64,000 nucleotides of DNA from Balneolaceae bacterium (GTDB lineage Bacteria > Bacteroidota > Rhodothermia > Balneolales > Balneolaceae). Within the stretch, counting starts at the first letter, position 1. Each line of letters opens with the position of its first letter. Location: contig JAGYJQ010000014.1 of the NCBI GenBank assembly GCA_018401935.1, positions 1 to 64,000 of the forward strand, read 5' to 3'. The translations under genes and the position numbers were made by a program. Shown here in pieces: positions 55,301 through 61,855 of the stretch. Below the pieces are notes generated by a model that had not been told where the DNA came from, did no database searches, and worked only from the letters and a program-made list of their open reading frames with translations.

Positions 55301-56207
55301 CTGCAGATCCACGTAATAAGGCAATAATATTATCCCCATCTTTTTTAGCGTCAGAAAGTCGCTTTAACACAAGAACCCCAACTCCTTCTCCTCGCGCATA
55401 TCCATCGGCTTCAGCGCTGAAGGTTTTACAATGGCCATCCGGAGCCAACATTTTAGCCTTACTGAAATTCACAAACGTATTAGGCCCAAAGAACAAATTT
55501 ACTCCCGCACTAAGTGCGATATCACATTCCCCATTCCTAAGGGCATTCATTGCCAAATGAGTAGTGACTAGGGAAGACGAACAAGCAGTATCTACCATAA
55601 TGCTTGGTCCTGTGAACCCATAGGTATAGGACACACGACCTGCAGTGACCCCCATTGAACCACCCGTTCCAGAATAGGTGCTTATATTAGAGGGATTATT
55701 TGGAAACAGAAGGTGAGATCCATACTCAAAATTACTAACTCCAACATATACTCCTGTTTTACTTCCATATAAGGAATTAGGGTCGATTCCCCCAAATTCA
55801 AGTGATTCCCAAATAGTTTGAAGCAAGAGACGTTGATGGGGATCCATTGAGGCTGCCTCTCGAGCAGATATACCAAAAAAAGCAGGATCAAAATGATCTA
55901 CTTTGTCTAAGAACCCGCCAAATTTAGTATACATCTTGCCAGGCACATCAGGATCTGGATCATAAAACGAATCAACATCCCAACGATCTTTGGGAATTTC
56001 TGTAATGGCATCTTGTCCATTTCGTAGATTTTCCCAAAGGCGTGATGGATTTGTATTGTCTCCAGGAAATCGGCACCCCATTGAAACTACAGCAATAGGT
56101 TCTATACCAGTACTCTCCAACTCTATAACACGGGCTTTTAATTGTTGGATAGCTTGTAAAGCCTGCTTCATTGGGGACATTTCGGTTGAAGAAGTCTGTT
56201 TTTTCAT
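49365..56207 (-). CDS. PKS module: KS-AT-DH-cMT-KR-ACP
   Basis: A 2280-aa module. N-terminal coiled-coil dock (ALQAIQQLKARVIELES); KS with DTACSSS (Cys near 209), EAHGTGTKLGD, TNIGHLESAAG; AT with GHSMGE (Ser near 658) and HAFHS, a malonyl-type signature; DH with intact HxxxGxxxxP (HEVFGEVVLP, near 972) and DAAFQ; C-methyltransferase with the SAM site EIGAGTGGTT (near 1475); KR with TGGFGVIG (near 1872) and the Ser/Tyr/Asn set (SSIGS, YAAAN); ACP with LGMDSLT (Ser near 2172). No enoylreductase is present, so an alpha-methyl, alpha,beta-unsaturated unit is predicted. The C-terminus has a VDGAVDGA repeat and an acidic helix (EEMSEEELQALIDDEF) that resembles a docking element. It overlaps both neighbours by 4 bp (ATGA). 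Confidence 0.95.
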   Translation of the reverse strand: MKKQTSSTEMSPMKQALQAIQQLKARVIELESTGIEPIAVVSMGCRFPGDNTNPSRLWENLRNGQDAITEIPKDRWDVDSFYDPDPDVPGKMYTKFGGFLDKVDHFDPAFFGISAREAASMDPHQRLLLQTIWESLEFGGIDPNSLYGSKTGVYVGVSNFEYGSHLLFPNNPSNISTYSGTGGSMGVTAGRVSYTYGFTGPSIMVDTACSSSLVTTHLAMNALRNGECDIALSAGVNLFFGPNTFVNFSKAKMLAPDGHCKTFSAEADGYARGEGVGVLVLKRLSDAKKDGDNIIALLRGSAVNQDGPSGGLTVPNGPSQVSVIQDALKNAGIEPTQVGYVEAHGTGTKLGDPIEISALDKVFSKNRDKQTSPLRVSSIKTNIGHLESAAGIAGLIKTILVVQKGEIPPHQNFAEPNPHIDWDSIPIEIPIEATPWTEKERVAGVSSFSFSGTNSHIVISNYVQDGDEQKSKNRELDTDSPKILAISSKNEANLEALAKKVGEELAVLPKLEWESYCRSFAHGRGHFSRRIALVGTSPKEVSEQLLKGEYTLQKIPSIPPKVAFLFTGQGPQFLNMGKQLFDQVPFFRQTMEECDQILRPILGESMLDMLYPPASMEDEYEKRIHKTKYTQPLLFSYEYSLARLWQHWGVEPDALIGHSMGEIVAATISGLFTLEQALSLVFHRGKLMTERCKTGAMLSITLSEKTISDILEQLELNEQISIAAVNTHENTVVAGDSKSINLLKEHLGKLECECKDLAISHAFHSPMSVDMIPEFEDVVHQFSLGELQIPLISNITGGYASEELIGNAGYWGTHVRETVHFREGLTTLLNDGFTVFIEIGPKPILTAFGRDIEANWAEKHSSKIDDIEWLPSNRKHIDSFTQILKHLSRLYTLGNNNVLNSFFREGNRYPLQVSTTPFVEKPYWFEFDNADAELLQSEDHPLLGSQMSSPVLDSSLQVFKKIIRVEQSTFLSHHEVFGEVVLPAAAHVETMIAAAYEQFVSLDRTLQTKDDFYSTISIKDISINKALVLSPVDGTELQTVISPELKNNLSTKEENSAFQIDLYSSSGNRSTPWKEHSHARFELNYETHRQENTHFDLDKLLIEHEEELSVDDYYKKSHALGIAHGEQFQAMESIRRGPNGYLGKLVLPKGVGGLHDQRFFLHPVLLDAAFQMASYHLIKFDQPYLPVGIKSVQFNKPLTQDTWCYLVPNSAMEDEEQAYDEQAFYEVNIWLMDSTGEVLAQIESLRFQRVQVTNFGQESTDIESWLYRLQWEQKALPGHTTQSLVESEALSEQLKKTTKNIADSCSFYEDLFTQFDQVSAQKIQHALINSGWNPTVGQEYEWHTLHDKCGVKEEFKPFFNRLISILIEDGVFEQNENAIKVVQEFHIGLDNWASEVRTNYDNALPEIDLFEQCVKLLDKVWQGHIDPLTILFPKDKDKGAHNLYRDSIGSKQINRLLAETIQHLTSEVSRVKKIRIIEIGAGTGGTTTQVLPLLDKDQCSYLFTDISAHFTQQAAQKWGQEYEFVEFNTLDIEQPIPKDWLGQFDIVIAANVLHATQHLNRTLSNCNDLLADGGALLLLEATAKQRWLDLTFGMTDGWWRFMGNDNHRKEYPLLHINEWKNAFDRAGFESTLVLGEEQHSIKEGLKQHVFIARKQSIDRSSTKASAKSSKKDTGKSDPAWLVVHNGNGINVDLHTILEEPYTLFDVTSENNHWKDIAWTKIPNLLFIHAIGSQKNKKTDSMTPVMEEQEQLIMPVVQTLHHALAHEYTALKQMVILTEESLVLDQPSSGITQSSLQGLVHAIHSEYPTISTKLIDLEAGLSEGEMSEYLSLELHQKNEEPEVIYRSGKRRVSRLIRFESTLEPDRHEPVAGGYLITGGFGVIGMETAEYLVEHGATTLWLLGRGLPNQKVRERLAVLEQSGTQVHCIQADISDRSALIELFKTIPKKELKGVIHAAGTLENAVLMDLDWQKMEAVFQAKIQGAWNLHELTQDYDLDYFVLYSSIGSIFGPIAQANYAAANSFMDQLALHRRQMGLAGLAINWGAWSGAGLAQKHAEKNQVQAMQGIELITPEQGRRLIKQMFNEQGQIVVLPINWGEAVSQMGRELLINDLKQGNNNSVTMTKDYTQWIEELLTKPEGEQLDEMIIFVTQIVAKVLGGNEADLDVSIGFFDLGMDSLTSVELRNMLQSTFDLQLPSTLIFKYPTIEDVSEYLLDIVTNTHETDGVDGAVDGAVDQANNADLQDSATTNSASTSSDIEEMSEEELQALIDDEFFSLGEDDD

Positions 56208-59200
56208 GACAAATTCATTCCTTTAAGGTTATCTAAGGCCCTCAATAAAGCGGCTTCGTCACTCTCTTCATCAGTATCAGAATCTTGATCAGAACCCTCA
56301 TCAGAATCTATAGCAGTTTCCTCTTCTACCACCTCGGTTACCCCATCAACAGATTCAAAAACCTCAGATAAAAGATCATTCAACAAATACTTCACTAATG
56401 CTTCTAAGGTAGGATAATCGAACAGTAGTGTTGAACTAATAGGTACTTGTAACTCTTTTTGTAGTGTGTTTTTTAATTCTAAAGCGATAAGGGAATCGAC
56501 CCCTAAATCAAACAGGCGCTCTCTGGAATCTATGTCCGTATCTGGTCGTAATTTTAACGAGCTGTACAAAATACTCTTAAGTTTTTGGTTCATTAACTGA
56601 GGTCGTTGACCTTCCTTCGCTTTCTTTAATTCTGATATAAATTTAGTTTCCATTACTTTTTCTGAGTGTATGGGTAACTTAGGCCTAATCAATGACTGCA
56701 TGGATGGAGGCATCGTGTTGACTAATTCCGAATTAAACCCTGCAATACCTACTTGATGCGAACGAGCACTCAGCAAACTCTTTTCTAATAATTCGAGGGC
56801 ATGCTCATTACTTAATAACTCAAAACCTTTTTCTTCTATCCTACGACGTTCCCTTTCTGATAATTGTGATATCATACCGGATGTCTTCCAAGGTCCCCAA
56901 TTAATACTTATCGTTTTCTTCCCTTTGGCCTGCTGATAGGCTGCGTGTGCGTCCATAAAGCTATTGGCAGAGGCATAGTTTAACTGTCCCACACTACCCA
57001 AGACGGATGCGATAGATGAGAAGTAGATCATTCTATCCAAATCTAACGCATCAAATACTTTAGTGAGTACATGCGTACCCAGGCCTTTGGCATAAAATGG
57101 CTCAAGTAAGGTTTCAACCGTACTGGTTTCAATTAAATGATCCGTGAGTGATCCAGCTAAATGAAACACATCTGTAATAGTATCAAACACTCCAGTATGA
57201 TAATCCAGGGCATTCTTAAGTTGATGCTCGTCACTCAAATCACTTATAACCACAGAGATTTTAGCGCCGCGTTCTCTTAATTCATTTATTTGTTTCCTCT
57301 GGTCATTATTTGGCTCTCGTCGACCTATGAGAACAAAGGAACGAGCACCACGATCTATTAACCAGTGAGCTAAAATAAACGCCAATGAGCCCAAACCACC
57401 CGTCAACACGATGGTTTGTGAATCGGTATAAAACAACTTATCCGCAGGAGTTGTTACAGGAATCTCTTGCATCCGCTCAGCCCAAAACTGTCCCTTCCGA
57501 ATGGCTATATCCCCTTCTCCAAGGACAATACTGTTTACCGCAGCTAAGAGCTGTTTTCCAGTCAGCACAGAATTAGGTGAAAAATCCACTAAACCCGTGG
57601 TGATTTGGTTGTACTCTTGTTTCACTGTTCTCAGAAACCCTCTTAAACTTGCCTGAGTTGGTGAAATCAGCGAATCATACTCACTGGTTGATATACTCCC
57701 TTGTGTAACACCAATAATGGGCCATTCATACCCATTATGTACCATCCCTTGAATTATTGACAACAATGGCCAAAGTACCTGCTTTTGCTGATCTAAAACA
57801 TCCTCGCCGTTATGACCTTCAGAACTAAACGAAGGGAAGTAAAGAACACCCTCAACATTTTTAAATCGATCCCTTTCCCTACCTTTCCAATCCAAAGTCG
57901 AATCCAATGTATCCTTTTTGCCTTCAGCCTGACCATTCGCAACAAGATGGTTTAACTCCAAATAGTCCACCTCCATGCCCAATGCAGTCCATTCCTTTGC
58001 TAATTGTTTAGAATAAACCCCATCTTGGGATACAAACAACCATTTTTTAGCTAGACTATTTTCGATAAGATGATCAACCTTATCATGAATCAGTTGCCAC
58101 CTTGGTTCAAATATGAGTGCCTTCGACTCTGTGATTTGAGGTAACAAGGCCTCTTTTGTAGCCTTTTTTCCTTCAAAACCAAGAATGGTTAGAATGGGCT
58201 CACCCTTTTGGGTTTGGATAAAAATATCGCCCACAATCTTTCTTTCTACATCCGTTTCAGGCTTCAAATTCACAAGTACATGTAATGGCTCATCTGGAAT
58301 ACCACGAAACTGGGTTAACGACTCAAATCCAAATGGTATGAATGTCTCCCCGGCAGGAACATCGGTTAGATTCATAACCACCCCAAAACAAGCATCTAAG
58401 CAACCTGGATGAACACCAAACCCTTGATTTTTGGCTTCTATTGGGGCTTTAAAAATTGCGATAGCTTCCCCTTTATCACGATAAACCGATTCTATCCATT
58501 TATAACTTTCACCCACAACAATCTTTCTTTCCGCTAGATTGTTATAAATAGCCTTTGCGGTAATGGGAGTCTTACATCGTTCAGAAAGTGCCTCCCAGTT
58601 AAACGCTTCTGGCTCATTCTTTCCTATCTCATACTCACCCAGGGCATGAACGAGTACCTCACTGGAATCTTCAAAGCTAATGAGTCGAAAATTTGTCAAA
58701 CCCTCAGAACTATCTTTGGCCAGCATCAACTGAATCTTTCGACTTTCCTCTTCTGGAATGATTAAGGCTTGAGGGAATACCACATTCTTAAGTGTAAATG
58801 ATTGTGTGGAGTGTTCTAATCGAACTGCCTCCATTATCATTGATAAATGAGACGCCCCTGCAACTACCAGTCTATCATACACTCTATGTTCTTCTAAAAA
58901 TGGAACTCTTTCTAAACTAAATTCCGCTTCAAAAAAACTTTCCTTTAAAAGAGGGGAATTAAAATATCGCTCCAATAGGGGGTGAGCTAATGCCGGCTCT
59001 ACAATTGAACTGCTGACTTGACCAGAGTACCCTTTTGCATGGTAGTCAATTTTTTTCCAGTAGGTTTTTCGATCAAATGCATAGGTAGGCAGAGAACTTC
59101 TACCCGGAGCTAAATGATTCCAGTCAATCGTACCACCAACACACCAATGGGTACCCAAGCCCATCAATACTTGTTGGCTGTATTGATTTGATTTAGTCAT

Positions 59201-61855
59201 CAGCGGTATGCTAGTCACCAAGGGCGAAGCACTTGTTTCACGATCTAAATCGATGATTTTTTGAGCTAAGTTTAACAAAACTGGACGAGGCCCAATTTCA
59301 ACGAATTGAGAAAACCCGTCCTCCAAAGCGTTACTAATGGAGGGTTCAAATAAAACGGGTTTACGCACATGATCCACCCAATAATCCACCTTCATCATTA
59401 CCGAATAATCATTATTCCCGAATCGATTATTGTATATAGGTATACTTGGCTGAGAAAAATGAACATCTTTAATCTTACTTCTATACTCCTCCATCATGGG
59501 CTCCATCAGATGCGAATGAAAAGCATGGGATACGACTAATTCACGAAATTCAATGTGTTGCTTATCTAACTCTGTTATTAACGTATCAATAGCTTCTCGC
59601 TCACCAGAAAGCACCAGATTACTGGGGCCATTCATAGCTGCAACCGATAACTTCGATATAAATTTGGAATCAACTTCTTTTTCCAATGCATCCAATGAAC
59701 AAAAAATAGCGATCATCGCACCCGCTTGATCACATTCTTGCATTAAGGTCGACCGTTGTGCAATCATCATTGCCCCGTCCTCTAAACGTAACATCCCAGC
59801 AATAGTGGCTGCGGCATACTCTCCCACGCTATGTCCAAGAATCCCGTCTATTTTCCCGCCTAAATAGGTCCAATAATTTGCTAATGCAACTTCTAAAGCA
59901 TACAAGGCAGGCTGAGTATAAACCGTTTTGTCAAGATCTACTTGTTCATCAAATAAGATATTTGTCAGAGACTCATTTAGAATCGGCTCCATAATTTCAT
60001 TGCAGGCATCGATGGTCTCTCTGAATACGGGTACTGTTTTGTATAATGAAAGGCCCATCCCCTTAAACTGGGATCCTTGTCCTGTGCAAAGAGCTAATGT
60101 GTTTGATAGTTCTCCTTCATTATACACTCCCAAACTAAGGTTTTGGGGTTGTTCTCCGTCTAAAAAAGCATTTATAGTATCCAATGCTTCTTTTTTATTG
60201 GCGGCAGTAATGGCCATTCTATATCTAAGGTGAGTCCTACACCTAATGGTACTATTGGCATAGGTGGGCCAATCTCCAGGAGCTAAGTCTTCTATTTTCT
60301 TTGCGTGTTTAGCAGCCAATAAACGAAGCGCATGTTCCGACTTAGCCGATATCAACATTAGTTGATAAACTAAGGTCTCTTCTGAAACCATGCCCAACTC
60401 TGAATTAGGATGCTCCTTTACATCAGTAATGTTCCCAGGGTCTGTTGCTGGAACTGGAATATACTCACCCATAATTAGGTGAACATTTGTACCACTAAAC
60501 CCAAACGAGCTTATTCCTGCTACTCGACCTACTTCTGAGTCTATCGCATCCCATTCTCTTTCTTTAACTGGAATTTCGATTGGAATAGCATCCCATGGTA
60601 TCATGGGATTAGGTGTATTAAAGTTTAAATGAGGGGCAATTTTTTTGTGCTTAAGTGATAACAACACTTTTATAGTACTCGCAATCCCCGCACTAGCTTC
60701 CAGATGCCCGATATTTGTTTTTACCGATCCGACAACTAAAGGATCATTGCTACTGCGATGTTCTCCAAAAACAGATACCAATGCACCCATCTCAATAGGG
60801 TCGCCAAGAGGAGTACCTGTTCCATGGGCTTCAATGTAATTAATGGCCGAAGCTGAGAGTTGAGCCTGTTCCAATGCTCGTTTTATCACTGCTTCTTGGG
60901 ACGGTCCACTGGGTACTGTTAAGCCCCCACTGGCTCCATCTTGATTGACCGCAGAACCACGAATGAGACCCAACACCTCATCTCCATCTCTTATCGCATC
61001 TTCAAGTCTTTTTAAGACGACAACTCCTCCACCTTCCCCACGTACATATCCATTAGCATCTGCATCAAAGGTCTTACATTGGCCATCAACGGAGAGCATA
61101 TGAGCTTTTGTAAACGCAATAGAAATTCCTGGATGGCTTAATAGCTGAACACCACCACCAAGAGCTAAGTCACATTCTCTAGCCCTTAAACTCTCACAAG
61201 CGAGGTGAAGGGACAACAACGAAGAAGAACATGCGGTGTCCACCACAAAACTTGGTCCTGAAAATCCAAAATAGTACGAGATTCTTCCTGCTATAGGTGC
61301 TAAGGCCGTGCCCGTCCCATAATATCCATCTATAGTCTCATGAGGAGCTTCACCCATAAGCCTAGTAACATTATCTAGGCTACTAACCCCCATAAAAACA
61401 CCCGTGTTCGACTTAAAGAGTGTTTCAGGAAGTATATTTGATTCTTCTAGAGATTCCCAACATAGCTCTAACAACAAGCGCTGTTGAGGGTCCATACTTT
61501 CTGCTTCACGAGGCGATATCCCAAAAAATGAGGCATCAAAATCCGTAATGGGCTCATCCAGAAAACCACCTACTTTTGAACACATTTTACCCGGAGCGTC
61601 CTGGTCTTGATCATAATAATCCTCGGCAGACCATCTATGCGTTGGCACTTTTGTTATACCGCTTTTTGCCTGTATTAACCCGTTCCAATACTCATCTAAT
61701 GAGTTTGCCCCACCAGGGAAGCGACAAGAAGCCCCTATTATTGCTATGGGTTCGGAATCGCGTTGCTTCGACTTATTAAGCTTTCGCTTGAGCTCTTTAA
61801 TTTCAGTTAATGCTTTCGCCATTAACTCTCTATAATTTACTTTTTGCTCACTCAT
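56204..61855 (-). CDS. PKS module: KS-AT-DH(atypical)-KR-ACP
   Basis: An 1883-aa module. N-terminal helix (KALTEIKELKRKLNKSK); KS with DTACSSS (Cys near 206), EAHGTGTPLGD, TNIGHLEASAG; AT with GHSVGE (near 676) and HAFHS (malonyl-type); DH region (about 965-1240) with HRVYDRLVVAG (His near 990) where the usual Pro is Ala, and LDACFG where the usual Gln is Gly; KR with TGGLGSLAFIL (near 1483) and the Ser/Tyr/Asn set (SSIAS, YASAN); ACP with LGVDSLI (Ser near 1788); acidic C-terminal tail (EESDEAALLRALDN). DH may be weak or inactive, leaving a beta-hydroxyl. The stop overlaps the next start by 4 bp; the upstream gene overlaps this start by 8 bp. Confidence 0.94.
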   Translation of the reverse strand: MSEQKVNYRELMAKALTEIKELKRKLNKSKQRDSEPIAIIGASCRFPGGANSLDEYWNGLIQAKSGITKVPTHRWSAEDYYDQDQDAPGKMCSKVGGFLDEPITDFDASFFGISPREAESMDPQQRLLLELCWESLEESNILPETLFKSNTGVFMGVSSLDNVTRLMGEAPHETIDGYYGTGTALAPIAGRISYYFGFSGPSFVVDTACSSSLLSLHLACESLRARECDLALGGGVQLLSHPGISIAFTKAHMLSVDGQCKTFDADANGYVRGEGGGVVVLKRLEDAIRDGDEVLGLIRGSAVNQDGASGGLTVPSGPSQEAVIKRALEQAQLSASAINYIEAHGTGTPLGDPIEMGALVSVFGEHRSSNDPLVVGSVKTNIGHLEASAGIASTIKVLLSLKHKKIAPHLNFNTPNPMIPWDAIPIEIPVKEREWDAIDSEVGRVAGISSFGFSGTNVHLIMGEYIPVPATDPGNITDVKEHPNSELGMVSEETLVYQLMLISAKSEHALRLLAAKHAKKIEDLAPGDWPTYANSTIRCRTHLRYRMAITAANKKEALDTINAFLDGEQPQNLSLGVYNEGELSNTLALCTGQGSQFKGMGLSLYKTVPVFRETIDACNEIMEPILNESLTNILFDEQVDLDKTVYTQPALYALEVALANYWTYLGGKIDGILGHSVGEYAAATIAGMLRLEDGAMMIAQRSTLMQECDQAGAMIAIFCSLDALEKEVDSKFISKLSVAAMNGPSNLVLSGEREAIDTLITELDKQHIEFRELVVSHAFHSHLMEPMMEEYRSKIKDVHFSQPSIPIYNNRFGNNDYSVMMKVDYWVDHVRKPVLFEPSISNALEDGFSQFVEIGPRPVLLNLAQKIIDLDRETSASPLVTSIPLMTKSNQYSQQVLMGLGTHWCVGGTIDWNHLAPGRSSLPTYAFDRKTYWKKIDYHAKGYSGQVSSSIVEPALAHPLLERYFNSPLLKESFFEAEFSLERVPFLEEHRVYDRLVVAGASHLSMIMEAVRLEHSTQSFTLKNVVFPQALIIPEEESRKIQLMLAKDSSEGLTNFRLISFEDSSEVLVHALGEYEIGKNEPEAFNWEALSERCKTPITAKAIYNNLAERKIVVGESYKWIESVYRDKGEAIAIFKAPIEAKNQGFGVHPGCLDACFGVVMNLTDVPAGETFIPFGFESLTQFRGIPDEPLHVLVNLKPETDVERKIVGDIFIQTQKGEPILTILGFEGKKATKEALLPQITESKALIFEPRWQLIHDKVDHLIENSLAKKWLFVSQDGVYSKQLAKEWTALGMEVDYLELNHLVANGQAEGKKDTLDSTLDWKGRERDRFKNVEGVLYFPSFSSEGHNGEDVLDQQKQVLWPLLSIIQGMVHNGYEWPIIGVTQGSISTSEYDSLISPTQASLRGFLRTVKQEYNQITTGLVDFSPNSVLTGKQLLAAVNSIVLGEGDIAIRKGQFWAERMQEIPVTTPADKLFYTDSQTIVLTGGLGSLAFILAHWLIDRGARSFVLIGRREPNNDQRKQINELRERGAKISVVISDLSDEHQLKNALDYHTGVFDTITDVFHLAGSLTDHLIETSTVETLLEPFYAKGLGTHVLTKVFDALDLDRMIYFSSIASVLGSVGQLNYASANSFMDAHAAYQQAKGKKTISINWGPWKTSGMISQLSERERRRIEEKGFELLSNEHALELLEKSLLSARSHQVGIAGFNSELVNTMPPSMQSLIRPKLPIHSEKVMETKFISELKKAKEGQRPQLMNQKLKSILYSSLKLRPDTDIDSRERLFDLGVDSLIALELKNTLQKELQVPISSTLLFDYPTLEALVKYLLNDLLSEVFESVDGVTEVVEEETAIDSDEGSDQDSDTDEESDEAALLRALDNLKGMNLS

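Noticed and set aside
31806-61855. KS domains acting only as loading (KSQ) or chain-length-factor-like units
   Set aside because: All four complete KS domains retain the catalytic Cys and both His motifs.
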